Source of the DNA: an uncultured Roseivirga sp.
GTDB taxonomy: Bacteria > Bacteroidota > Bacteroidia > Cytophagales > Cyclobacteriaceae
Length of the DNA stretch: 64,000 nucleotides
NCBI GenBank assembly: GCA_947493005.1
Contig: CANLOY010000002.1
Span: forward strand, 310,001-374,000
Reading direction: 5' to 3'
Shown here: positions 1-9,841 of the stretch, piece by piece
Layout: each line of letters opens with the position of its first letter
Numbering within the stretch: the stretch's first letter is position 1
Position numbers and translations under genes: made by a program
Notes under the pieces: generated by a model
What the model was told of the DNA's origin: nothing
The model's database searches: none
Seen by the model: the letters and a program-made list of their open reading frames with translations, nothing else

Positions 1-80
1 TACTCCCATATAACACCAAAGGAATGTATAGAGGTTTCAGAAGCTCAACTGGTGATGAATTCGTTGGAATATTTGATTAA
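1..80 (+). CDS. C-terminal end of a gene cut by the left edge (uncertain)
   Basis: The third forward frame is open from the window edge to a TAA at 78-80 and encodes about 25 residues rich in Gly, Arg, Phe and Asp. It ends just upstream of the promoter-like sequence of the ABC-F gene, where a preceding gene could stop. The first frame is also open here and runs on into the ABC-F gene, so the assignment is weak. No family can be recognised from so short a tail. Confidence 0.3.
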   Translation, partial: LPYNTKGMYRGFRSSTGDEFVGIFD

Positions 81-1778
<1,698 letters not shown>

Positions 1779-1795
1779 GTAAAATTAATTATCTT

Positions 1796-1815
1796 TTCAG
1801 GTACACTTACCTGAA
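1796..1815 (+). promoter_or_regulatory. Perfect 8-bp inverted repeat abutting a start codon
   Basis: TTCAGGTA at 1796-1803 and TACCTGAA at 1808-1815 form a perfect 8-bp stem with loop CACT, ending directly before the ATG at 1816. There is no T-run after it, so it is not a typical terminator. It could be an operator or a hairpin that hides the start of the acetyltransferase gene. This is inference. Confidence 0.4.
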
Positions 1816-2361
1816 ATGCTTTTAGAAACCGAAAGACTTGTATTGCGTGAAATGTCATGGAATGACCTTGACAACATTCATGAGTTCCATTCTATTAAAG
1901 ATGTAGCAAGATTTAATACCATTGGTATCCCTAAGGATATTAATGTGACCAAAGAGATTATCCGAAGAGCCATAGAGGATCAAAAAAATAAGCTTAGATC
2001 AATTTATGGTTGGACAATCAATCTGAAAAAAACAGGAGACTTTGTAGGGGAAACTGGAATATCCCTTTCCAACGATAGGTTTAAACGCGGAGAAATACAC
2101 TATCATACCACACCTAAATTTTGGGGCAATGGTTACGCCACAGAAGTTGCCAAAAGACTGATTCAGTTAGGCTTTGAAGAACTGGGTCTGCATAGAATCG
2201 AAGCAGGAGTCGCTACTGAAAACATAGGTTCAATCAGAGTATTGGAAAAAGCAGGTATGCAAAGAGAAGGCACAAGAAGAAAAATTCTCCCTATAAGAGG
2301 TCAATGGTATGATAATTACATGTATGCGATAGTTGATAGTGATTTGACTGACTCACAATAG
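1816..2361 (+). CDS. GNAT N-acetyltransferase, RimJ/RimL type
   Basis: Cytoplasmic acetyltransferase (181 aa) of the GNAT fold, which transfers acetyl from acetyl-CoA to an amine. The N-terminus LLETERLVLREMSWND is typical of the RimJ/RimL-like Acetyltransf_3 group. The acetyl-CoA loop is FWGNGYA (102-108) and the C-terminal NIGSIRVLEKAGM (136-148) completes motif B. RimJ and RimL acetylate ribosomal protein N-termini, but many relatives act on small molecules, so the substrate cannot be assigned. It lies 37 bases after the ABC-F gene on the same strand and may be co-transcribed. The ATG at 1816 sits right after an 8-bp hairpin, which may affect its translation. Confidence 0.85.
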   Translation: MLLETERLVLREMSWNDLDNIHEFHSIKDVARFNTIGIPKDINVTKEIIRRAIEDQKNKLRSIYGWTINLKKTGDFVGETGISLSNDRFKRGEIHYHTTPKFWGNGYATEVAKRLIQLGFEELGLHRIEAGVATENIGSIRVLEKAGMQREGTRRKILPIRGQWYDNYMYAIVDSDLTDSQ

Positions 2362-2401
2362 ATTTGTTTCTACTTTCACCCCCACATAGCCTGTTAGCCC
2401 C

Positions 2402-3292
2402 TTGACCAAGAAACTCAAAATAAACACTCCCCATCTATTCAGCTTTGATGAATGTCTTTTCTTTCTGAATAGAAATTATGATGAATGTTTATATCAGATT
2501 ATCGACAGAACTCTATATAGGGTAATCAAAGTTAATGAACGCCTGATACCATTCTCCCTGTCAGAAAAGGATGGGAAACTATTAATTGAAACCCATTCCA
2601 CATGCTCGGCAAAAGAAAGTAAGTTCATCATTAATTTCGTTGAAAAATGGTTGGACCTTGACAGAGATATTCGACCATTTTATGAACTATTAAACGATAC
2701 ATCAAAGCTTACTCATTTCAATAAAGACTATAATGGGTTGAGATTAATTGGTATTCCTGATCTTTTTGAAGCAATGTGTTGGAGTATTATTGGTCAGCAA
2801 ATCAACCTGACATTTGCATACAAACTCAAGCGCAGGCTAGTTGAAACTTATGGCGAGTCAATTATCTGGAAAGGAATTAAACTCTACCACTTCCCTACTC
2901 CCAAAGTTCTCTCCAATTTGGACGAAGAGTTTTTAAAAACGCAGCAATTCTCCAGAAGTAAAATTCAGTACCTGAAAAATGTCGCTCTGGCATTTTCAGA
3001 GGAAGGATTATCCAAGCAGCTTTTAGAAGACCTACCTGATTTTGAAAGCAGGCAAAACCAATTGACCAAAATCAAAGGAATTGGCGTATGGTCTGCAAAT
3101 TATGCCTTGATGAAAACCCTGCATCAGCCAGAAGCGATTCCATTTGGAGATACTGGACTGACACAGGCCTTGTTTAACCATGAGATCATTGAAGATAGAA
3201 AAGATGAAAAGGCCATTCTAAAATTCTTCAAATCTGTAAAAGGATGGGAAGCATACACCGTGTTCTATTTGTGGAGAAGTTTATCTGATTAG
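2402..3292 (+). CDS. DNA-3-methyladenine glycosylase II-like (HhH-GPD superfamily)
   Basis: Base-excision repair glycosylase of the AlkA type (296 aa), expected to cut alkylated purines from DNA. The catalytic core begins with FEAMCWSIIGQQIN (122-135). The helix-hairpin-helix LTKIKGIGVWSANYALM (221-237) binds the DNA backbone, and the following IPFGDTGL carries the predicted catalytic aspartate D250. The N-terminal 100 residues correspond to the AlkA N-terminal beta domain. The only upstream in-frame start is TTG at 2402; it keeps the whole N-domain and is preferred, but is uncertain. The gene is 40 bases after the GNAT gene and same-strand. No adaptive-response (Ada) gene is nearby. Confidence 0.85.
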   Translation: MTKKLKINTPHLFSFDECLFFLNRNYDECLYQIIDRTLYRVIKVNERLIPFSLSEKDGKLLIETHSTCSAKESKFIINFVEKWLDLDRDIRPFYELLNDTSKLTHFNKDYNGLRLIGIPDLFEAMCWSIIGQQINLTFAYKLKRRLVETYGESIIWKGIKLYHFPTPKVLSNLDEEFLKTQQFSRSKIQYLKNVALAFSEEGLSKQLLEDLPDFESRQNQLTKIKGIGVWSANYALMKTLHQPEAIPFGDTGLTQALFNHEIIEDRKDEKAILKFFKSVKGWEAYTVFYLWRSLSD

Positions 3293-3354
3293 GTTCTCAG
3301 CTTTTTATTGTCCTATAAGGCTTCTATCTTAAAGGTCAATTAAACACACACATT

Positions 3355-4797
3355 ATGAAAATCGAAATTCTTAACAGTTCGGGGCAAACCGTCTATACCA
3401 AATTAACTGGTAATAGTATACAGCCTTCTTCAATTACAAAAAACCTAACCATTGACAAAGGCAGTACGGGCTCCTATGACCTTACACATGTTGAATCCGG
3501 CAGAATATACTTCTCCTATGGAAAAGCATTAAGTACTGATGCCCCTGATGGAGCTAACTCTGGAGATACGGATTATTACACCAGGTTTGACAAAATTGAA
3601 TTGAGCTATGATTCGGGAAGTGGAGGGAAGGCAAACCTTACATCAGTAGACTTTTACGCAATTCCATTCACCATGGAAACTTACCTTGAAGATAAAGGCG
3701 CTAACAAAGAAATATGTGTAGGACAATTCACGCTTAAGCAAGGATCGAACGGCAATGACCTTAAGACCTTAATCCTATCAGCCATCAGCAAAGGAAAGAC
3801 GAGTGATGCTGAAATTGAAAAGGACAGTAATTTCATCCGAATCCTTTCGCCAGTAAAGGCTCCTGAGGCCTATGCATCATTGGATAGCTACGTAGATGCT
3901 GTGGTATCTAATTTTAACTCATTCAGTATTAAGGGTATCTTTTATGGCTCTGGAGGTGGCTCGTATGATTTTACGGCTACAGTGGACTCCACCAACATCA
4001 CACTTACACAATCTGGCATGGACACTATAGTGGTACCAATAAGTTCACTCAAAAGTACAGCTGCCAACGGAAGCGCAATTTATACCTGTAATGGCCCTTT
4101 TACTGTTGGAGGCAATCCAGCAACCGTTTCAGATAACACCATTTACTCAGCAGTTTACAGAGATCTGGTTGCTGGTTTTAATCTGGGCTACATGAATGGA
4201 AATGACGGAACAGACAGTAGTGCATGGTGGAGTCAAGCTCCTTTTTCAACTGCTGGGAGTAATTACAATCAATATGCTTCTGAAGTAAATGATGGCTATC
4301 CTGGAGCCTATGGATTCCCTTTTTCAGATAGACAAAAAAATGTACTACTCGACTTAGGAGGTGATGTTAATAAACTCAAGGTTGAAGTACTAGCCGATGA
4401 TGCGTCCCCTACTCCTATAACTTTGCCTGGCGTACTCAACCCTCAAAGTACAGGAAGTAATGGAGCTACCTTTAATATTGCCTTTGCTTTTGGAAGCGCT
4501 CATCCAAACGAAGAAAGCTTCACATTTGGCACTAACCCTGCGGCCATTGGTAGTATTTATAACTATCAAACTCAGCAAAATTCCGGAAGTTCAGGAAGTA
4601 ATGTCAGTGCTCAGGTAACGAACGTCACAGCTCAGGATGGTTGGAATAAGTATGATCTGACTTTGCTTGGTAAAAACTTTATGGTTTTAGCCAAAGTTAA
4701 TGGTGGTGCTGTTACACAAGCTACAATTTCTGGTGGCGGTAGTGCTACTTATGACAGCGGTACCAAAGTTCTTTTCCTGGGAAGTCTCGACAACTAG
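3355..4797 (+). CDS. GH64-like beta-1,3-glucanase domain protein without a visible signal peptide
   Basis: 480-residue protein whose central part resembles glycoside hydrolase family 64 (laminaripentaose-producing beta-1,3-glucanase, thaumatin-like fold). Visible landmarks are SGRIYFSYGKAL (48-59), FDKIELSYD (78-86), TSVDFYAIPF (96-105) and the late motif YPGAYGFPFSDR (315-326). By position, E82 and D99 correspond to the family's catalytic acid pair, 17 residues apart. The last 130 residues form a separate Ser/Gly-rich, beta-rich region (from about 350). Most GH64 enzymes are secreted, but here the N-terminus MKIEILNSSGQTVY has no hydrophobic stretch and no upstream in-frame extension is apparent. 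Either the export route is not classical, or the protein is cytoplasmic. Glucan hydrolysis is inference; relatives include non-enzymatic proteins. Confidence 0.7.
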   Translation: MKIEILNSSGQTVYTKLTGNSIQPSSITKNLTIDKGSTGSYDLTHVESGRIYFSYGKALSTDAPDGANSGDTDYYTRFDKIELSYDSGSGGKANLTSVDFYAIPFTMETYLEDKGANKEICVGQFTLKQGSNGNDLKTLILSAISKGKTSDAEIEKDSNFIRILSPVKAPEAYASLDSYVDAVVSNFNSFSIKGIFYGSGGGSYDFTATVDSTNITLTQSGMDTIVVPISSLKSTAANGSAIYTCNGPFTVGGNPATVSDNTIYSAVYRDLVAGFNLGYMNGNDGTDSSAWWSQAPFSTAGSNYNQYASEVNDGYPGAYGFPFSDRQKNVLLDLGGDVNKLKVEVLADDASPTPITLPGVLNPQSTGSNGATFNIAFAFGSAHPNEESFTFGTNPAAIGSIYNYQTQQNSGSSGSNVSAQVTNVTAQDGWNKYDLTLLGKNFMVLAKVNGGAVTQATISGGGSATYDSGTKVLFLGSLDN

Positions 4798-5047
4798 AAT
4801 CCAATAGAAATGTAATTGAATTTAAGGAGGCAAATGCCTCCTTTTGTCGTAAAACGCAAGTTGTTTATCGCCAATCTCAGTATATCCACAAGGCACTCAA
4901 ATCTAAAAAAAACAGGCTATAAGTCATCTAATCACCTATTCTACTTTATAAATCAGCACTTCTAAGTTATAGGTCACTAGCTGTTCAAGTCTTCCAAACA
5001 CTTAATTGAGTAACAATTTTATTCTCACCAACTCAAGACTCAATTTT
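4798..5047. other. Intergenic stretch
   Basis: 250 bases between the GH64-like gene and the beta-lactamase-family gene. It contains the terminator hairpin at 4824-4845 and then AT-rich sequence. I see no clear TAnnTTTG box and no RNA gene. Confidence 0.6.
4824..4845 (+). terminator. Rho-independent terminator after the GH64-like gene
   Basis: Perfect stem AAGGAGGC (4824-4831) with GCCTCCTT (4836-4843), loop AAAT, running into T residues. It lies 27 bases after the stop codon. Confidence 0.75.
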
Positions 5048-6763
5048 ATGGAAGTATTTAAAACAACAGTCAAATATCTACCTCTTATCATTTGCTTAAC
5101 GACTACTCTGCTCTTTACATCTTACGCACAAGACGCACTTACTTCAGATAAAGTAAAACAGCTTGTAGACAGCTCTCTTTCGGAGTGCCAGAACAATCCG
5201 GGTTGTGTGGCAGGTATTTATCAAAATGGCAAAAAACTATATACAACCGGATTTGGTTTGGCTAATCTGGAATACAACATACCAACCACAACAAACACTG
5301 TGTTTGAAGTTGGTGGTTTATCTATGCACTTTACTGCAGCATGTATTATCATGCTGGAAAAAGAAGGGCTTATCTCTTTAGATGATCCCATACAAAAACA
5401 TCTCCCCGAATTCCCTGATTACAAAGAAGGGGTTATCACAATCCGAAACTTGCTGGATCACACCAGTGGTATAAGGGACTTCATTGTGCTATTGATAGCA
5501 AGTGGCAAGTCTTTAAACTCACCTTACAACAATAGTGACGCAGTCCAACTACTAAGCAAGCAAAAAGCGCTATGTACCATACCCAATACAGAGTATCGAT
5601 TCTCACATTCCAATTATCTCTTACTTGCTGAAATCATTGAAAGTGCCAGCAAAATATCTTTAGGCGAATATGCTCAAAAAACACTCTTTTCTCCAGCTGG
5701 AATGGGTCAGACTTTGGTATACGACAATTCGAACAGAGTAATCAAGAATAGGGCAATAGCCTATAGCTCTAGTGGAGATACTGTTGAAAGAAACACCCCT
5801 CTGGAATTTGTGGTCAATGGTGCAGGAAGAGTTTATTCCACTATGGAGGATTTCAGTAAATGGATATCTTTTCTCAAAAGTCATCAAGTAGGAGAACAAA
5901 GCATGTTGGAGAAACTCTCTACGGCCAGAGACCTGCCAAATGGTACCCAAATGACCTATGCACTGGGTTTAGAAAACGGTCTTTTTAATGGTAATAAGCT
6001 AGTTGCCCATAATGGTTATTGGGCGGGATTTTCAGCCATGTACCTCAACTTCCCTGATCAGAATTTAGATATAGTAGTAATGAGTAGCAATGGTAATGTA
6101 AGTGCGCCTGTAAAAGCATATGATTTGGCAGAAGCACTAATACCACCTATAGACTCACCTGGAGGAAACGAGGTAAATACAGGGTTTACTTTCGAAACGT
6201 TGAGCAAACACCAACTTCGCAAGTATGAAGGTCAATACTTTGACCCGAAGTATGCTTATAAAAGGGAAACATACATCGAAAACGATACACTTCGCCTGGA
6301 GATCAACCCAAATGTAAAGAGGACACTAATCCCGATTTCGAAAAACGAGTTCTGGATTTCGGGACAAGCCAAAGGTACAACAGTCAGGTTCCAGGGATCA
6401 GGTAATCAGATGTTAACAACCGTTGAAGGAAACCTACCTCATACGTATGAACGTTACTCTCCCACCACCTACACTATACAAGAATTGAACTCTTTTTCAG
6501 GCCAGTATTATGCCGAAGAGCTGGGTGTTAGTTATGAGGTCAGAGTGGTTAATAATGAACTAAGAACATTCATCGATAATCAGGAATTAGTTGTATATAC
6601 TTCTGTAATGCAAGATACTTTTACCTCGGCCCATGATGGTTATATAGCTTTCACAAGGGGTAAAAATGGAATAATCACGGGTTTTCAGCTTACAGATTAT
6701 TCTCTAGGTACGATTTCATTCCGCAAACAAACCAGTAATCACTTGGCCCCATCTGGGCAATAA
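5048..6763 (+). CDS. Beta-lactamase (class C/serine hydrolase) family protein with degenerate active site
   Basis: Exported 571-residue protein of the beta-lactamase/PBP4-like fold. I chose ATG 5048 over an upstream TTG at 5006 because it places a signal peptide at the N-terminus (hydrophobic YLPLIICLTTTLLFTSYAQ, cleavage near residue 28). The fold is clear from FEVGGLSMHFTAACIIMLEKEG, DDPIQKHLPEFPDY and IRNLLDHTSGI. The active site is not: the SxxK motif reads GLSM (90-93), losing both the nucleophilic Ser and the Lys, and the YxN motif reads FSH (185-187). Only the third motif HNG (321-323) remains. The last 200 residues form a C-terminal beta domain common in these proteins. It is probably a periplasmic binding or regulatory pseudoenzyme. 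The reading frame is intact, so it is not a decayed gene. It has its own terminator. Confidence 0.85.
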   Translation: MEVFKTTVKYLPLIICLTTTLLFTSYAQDALTSDKVKQLVDSSLSECQNNPGCVAGIYQNGKKLYTTGFGLANLEYNIPTTTNTVFEVGGLSMHFTAACIIMLEKEGLISLDDPIQKHLPEFPDYKEGVITIRNLLDHTSGIRDFIVLLIASGKSLNSPYNNSDAVQLLSKQKALCTIPNTEYRFSHSNYLLLAEIIESASKISLGEYAQKTLFSPAGMGQTLVYDNSNRVIKNRAIAYSSSGDTVERNTPLEFVVNGAGRVYSTMEDFSKWISFLKSHQVGEQSMLEKLSTARDLPNGTQMTYALGLENGLFNGNKLVAHNGYWAGFSAMYLNFPDQNLDIVVMSSNGNVSAPVKAYDLAEALIPPIDSPGGNEVNTGFTFETLSKHQLRKYEGQYFDPKYAYKRETYIENDTLRLEINPNVKRTLIPISKNEFWISGQAKGTTVRFQGSGNQMLTTVEGNLPHTYERYSPTTYTIQELNSFSGQYYAEELGVSYEVRVVNNELRTFIDNQELVVYTSVMQDTFTSAHDGYIAFTRGKNGIITGFQLTDYSLGTISFRKQTSNHLAPSGQ

Positions 6764-6787
6764 ATCAAAGGAATGTAAGGTGATATG

Positions 6788-6820
6788 AAAAACGGACTTT
6801 ATAAATAAAGTCCGTTTTTT
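6788..6820. terminator. Bidirectional terminator between convergent genes
   Basis: Stem of 14-15 bp built on AACGGACTTTA and TAAAGTCCGTT, with A-run upstream and T-run downstream. It can end transcription of the pseudo-beta-lactamase gene (+) and of the permease gene (-), whose stop lies at 6841. Confidence 0.85.
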
Positions 6821-6840
6821 ATTGAAGGTATTTTTTGAAA

Positions 6841-9423
6841 TTACTCCACCCTCAGAGTCTCTGAAGGGTTCATAGTTTTTATTCTTCTCATTTGCGTATT
6901 AATTGTTAACATCGCTACAGCTAAAAGGATTAATGAGGAGAGCATTAATGTAAAAACACTTATTGGTAAATGTTCTCCAAAAGCGGAATCAAGTAATAAG
7001 CCAACAAGCTTAGTACCAACCAAACTTCCCAAAACTATAGCAAAGCCTAAAATGAACACAAATTTCCTATACACTTCTTTGGTGATATGCATAGTACTTG
7101 CTCCAAGAATCTTTTTTATTCCAAAGTCCTTTATTCTCGCAGAAACATTGAGTGAAACCAAACCGAAAAGTCCCATAGCCGATAGTATGATGGCGAGTGT
7201 AGCTGTGAAAAGCAAAACATTACGTAAGCCTCTGGCATCAGCAAACTCACCGTCCCGAGTTTCAGATTGAAGAAAACTACTAAAAGCAGTCTCTGTTCCA
7301 AGATCATCCCAAACCTCTTCCAATTCATCCCTCACCTCTGAAATAGTCCCATCTTTTACCAGTACCGTCAAACTTGTCAATTCAGAATCTGAAGCAACCT
7401 TGAATACCGCTGGCTCAATTCCATCACTGAAGGAACTGTAATAATAGTCTTTCAACACTCCCACAATCTGATAATTAGTGCTATCGATAAGCACCTGATG
7501 ATCTTTTGAATTATCGAGCAAAAATCTCTTCATAAAGGTTTCATTGACCAAAACTGAAGAATTCAAATCACTAACGAGGGTTTTATCAAAGTATCGACCA
7601 GATATCAATGGGATTCCTAAAAGTTCGGGGTAATCTCTGTCTGTGGTTAAAACCTGACCTATTAGTTCTTCTTCTCCGATTTTCATAGGTTGAAAATTCC
7701 AGGTTCGGCTCAATCCATTAATGCTACCGGCAACAGCCAAAACATTTGGATTCTTCAACACCTCTTGCTTAAGGGGCTGGTAGTACGTTGGCGAAACACC
7801 AATCACAATTTTATTGAATTGATCATAGCCCCACTCTTTAGATTCATTGGCACGGTTAGCCTGTACAGCCATAATACCACCCAGAATGGTGATAGTTGCC
7901 AGAATCAATTGAAAAGTAAGAAGCACACTGGTGAACCTTCTCTTGCCACCAACATTTTGGTTACCTCTAAAAATCTTTACAGGCTTAAACTTAGAAACGA
8001 ATAATGCCGGATAAGCACCTGAAACAAAGGCAATAAAAAGAAGTAATCCAAGAAGGAAAATCCACAATGAATCGTGTTGGAAGATGTTAAACTTGAGGCT
8101 ACTACCTGAAATATTATTGAATTGTGGCATGAAAAAGCCAGCAGCCAACAAGCAGCCCAAAACGACAGAGAAGGTACATAAAATGAGGTTCTCTGTTAAA
8201 AACTGAGTGATCAATTGACTTCTTTTACCCCCAATAACTTTACGAACACCAATTTCTTTTATTCTTCTGGTGGCCATTACCGTTGCAATGTTGATATAAT
8301 TGAAGGTGGCCAGAATAAGCATGAAACTACCGATACAAGCCAGCAAAACCATTGGTGCCATTGGTGGCGTTCTTCCAATTCCTCCATTAATCTGCTCGGA
8401 GTTCTTAGCCATCGTTTTTATAGGCTCTAATCCGATTGATTCATATTTTGATTCTAAATTGAAACCATTCTGAACACTGACCAGAGATTGAAAGCTTTTG
8501 ATAACCTCTGTAGTATTAGCATTTTCATCTAGTTCGATAAAAACATGGGAATTAATTTCTTTGGGATCTTTGTTCTTAGTCAACCAGGAATAATTGAGCA
8601 GCACTTCTGGTTTTAAGCTAGAGTTATGTGGTGCTTCTTTAAACACTGCAGCAACCTCAAAATCCTTACGTTCTTCTCCAATCTTAATGCTAATAATCTT
8701 TCCTATAGGATAATCTTCTCCGAAATATCTCTTTGAGGTCTGAGTAGCCAAAGCAATTTGATCTGGCTTATCCAATGCATTACTTTCTCCATAGATAAGT
8801 TCAAAAGAAAAAGTTTTAAAAAACTCACTGTTCGTAAACCCGGCAAATTCTGAAAAGCCTCTATTACCAATTTTTACGCTAATACTGGCTCCAGAGTACT
8901 TTACCACGCGATTAACTCCTGAAAAACCTTCAGCAATTTGATCGGCAATCGGTAAGGATAAGTAGCCGTAACGTTGCAAGTCTCCTTCTTCAAAGGCTTC
9001 ATGGGTTCCTAAAAATATCTGATCCGACTTTTCATGATAATCATCCCGAATGATTTGAGAATCGATATACATATAAGCAATTATGCTGCAGCCGATGGCC
9101 AATGAAAGCCCAATTATATTAATCGTGGAAGGCATTCTTTGCTTCCACAGGTTTCTCAATCCTATTTTAAAGTAATTTTTAAACATGGCAATGTTGTTTG
9201 TTTTTTGAGTTTGACTTGTTGTTCTTTTAATATTTGACCACCTGAATAACCTTATGACATCCCAGGTAAATGATCGTTTTGCCTTTTCATAACCTTCTTC
9301 TTCCAGGCGCCAGTAAAACAGTTCGTGGACATCGCCTTGAATTTGCTCTAAAAGCTCTGGGTTGCAGTACCAACTTAAAAACCGGTCTGCCCATTTGGGT
9401 GGTTTCGTAGAGTTCTGACTCAT
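6841..9423 (-). CDS. FtsX-like ABC transporter permease with N-terminal permease prefix domain
   Basis: Inner-membrane permease (860 aa) of the MacB/FtsX type found in many copies in Bacteroidota. Residues 1-75 form the permease prefix domain 2 (WADRFLSWYCNPELLEQIQG) that links these proteins to PadR regulators. The permease proper starts near residue 80 (FKNYFKIGLRNLWKQR), with TM1 at about 100-122, a MacB-type periplasmic domain, three TM helices with the signature RRIKEIGVRKVIGGKRSQL, and then a second complete half with IKDFGIKKILGAS near the C-terminus. It has no ATPase domain and no ATPase gene is adjacent, so the energising subunit must be encoded elsewhere. Its start overlaps the PadR stop by 4 bases, indicating translational coupling. 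Substrate unknown; relatives extrude peptides, lipoproteins or antibiotics, or act mechanically on the envelope. Confidence 0.9.
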   Translation of the reverse strand: MSQNSTKPPKWADRFLSWYCNPELLEQIQGDVHELFYWRLEEEGYEKAKRSFTWDVIRLFRWSNIKRTTSQTQKTNNIAMFKNYFKIGLRNLWKQRMPSTINIIGLSLAIGCSIIAYMYIDSQIIRDDYHEKSDQIFLGTHEAFEEGDLQRYGYLSLPIADQIAEGFSGVNRVVKYSGASISVKIGNRGFSEFAGFTNSEFFKTFSFELIYGESNALDKPDQIALATQTSKRYFGEDYPIGKIISIKIGEERKDFEVAAVFKEAPHNSSLKPEVLLNYSWLTKNKDPKEINSHVFIELDENANTTEVIKSFQSLVSVQNGFNLESKYESIGLEPIKTMAKNSEQINGGIGRTPPMAPMVLLACIGSFMLILATFNYINIATVMATRRIKEIGVRKVIGGKRSQLITQFLTENLILCTFSVVLGCLLAAGFFMPQFNNISGSSLKFNIFQHDSLWIFLLGLLLFIAFVSGAYPALFVSKFKPVKIFRGNQNVGGKRRFTSVLLTFQLILATITILGGIMAVQANRANESKEWGYDQFNKIVIGVSPTYYQPLKQEVLKNPNVLAVAGSINGLSRTWNFQPMKIGEEELIGQVLTTDRDYPELLGIPLISGRYFDKTLVSDLNSSVLVNETFMKRFLLDNSKDHQVLIDSTNYQIVGVLKDYYYSSFSDGIEPAVFKVASDSELTSLTVLVKDGTISEVRDELEEVWDDLGTETAFSSFLQSETRDGEFADARGLRNVLLFTATLAIILSAMGLFGLVSLNVSARIKDFGIKKILGASTMHITKEVYRKFVFILGFAIVLGSLVGTKLVGLLLDSAFGEHLPISVFTLMLSSLILLAVAMLTINTQMRRIKTMNPSETLRVE

Positions 9424-9758
9424 GAAGAAAACTGATAAGACCCCAAAGGAGATAATTGACTATATAACCTTTCACGCACAGACCGTACCTGATCCAGCGT
9501 TTGCCTACCAGTTGAAGTGAGATAGTAATTTCTTTTTCTCCTACCTCCTCTTGTACTCGAAGAACCTCCCATTTCTGACTTTAGAAACCCCTTTTCTTCC
9601 AACCTGTTCAACACGGCATGAACCGCACTGATGTTGACTTCCCGACCTGTTTGATCCTTAATTTCTTTTAAAACCGAAACTCCATAAGCACCATCATAAA
9701 GCACTCCTACTACAAGCAGTATCAATTCTTCAAGCTCTCCAATGTTAGATCCTTTCAT
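9420..9758 (-). CDS. PadR family transcriptional regulator
   Basis: Small winged-helix DNA-binding protein (112 aa). The PadR core is visible: LEELILLVVGVLYDGAYGVSVLKEI (helix 1-2 region), then VNISAVHAVLNRLEEKGFLKSE as recognition helix and start of the wing, then RKRNYYLTSTGRQTL. PadR proteins are usually repressors released by small molecules. The ATG is preceded by a TATCTTTG box and two inverted repeats, suggesting autoregulation. The last bases overlap the permease start, so regulator and transporter form one operon. The inducing ligand is unknown. Confidence 0.9.
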   Translation of the reverse strand: MKGSNIGELEELILLVVGVLYDGAYGVSVLKEIKDQTGREVNISAVHAVLNRLEEKGFLKSEMGGSSSTRGGRRKRNYYLTSTGRQTLDQVRSVRERLYSQLSPLGSYQFSS

Positions 9759-9764
9759 TATTAA

Positions 9765-9813
9765 AGATTATTTAATCTACAAAGATAGATCAAATCTATA
9801 ATATCTATGTTTG
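9765..9813. promoter_or_regulatory. Divergent promoter region with two inverted repeats, candidate PadR operators
   Basis: On the minus strand TATCTTTG (plus coordinates 9780-9787) fits the -7 box for padR. On the plus strand TATGTTTG (9806-9813) fits a -7 box for the GNAT gene. Between and over them lies the perfect repeat ATAGAT-CAA-ATCTAT (9785-9799). A second repeat AGATTA-TT-TAATCT (9765-9778) lies in the padR leader. Neither promoter has a clear -33 TTG, consistent with regulated promoters. Binding by this PadR is inference. Confidence 0.5.
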
Positions 9814-9841
9814 TAAAACAAATAGACTACACAATTTTCGG

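Noticed and set aside
5006-5047. TTG start for the beta-lactamase-family gene
   Set aside because: It adds 14 residues before the signal peptide; ATG 5048 gives a normal signal sequence.
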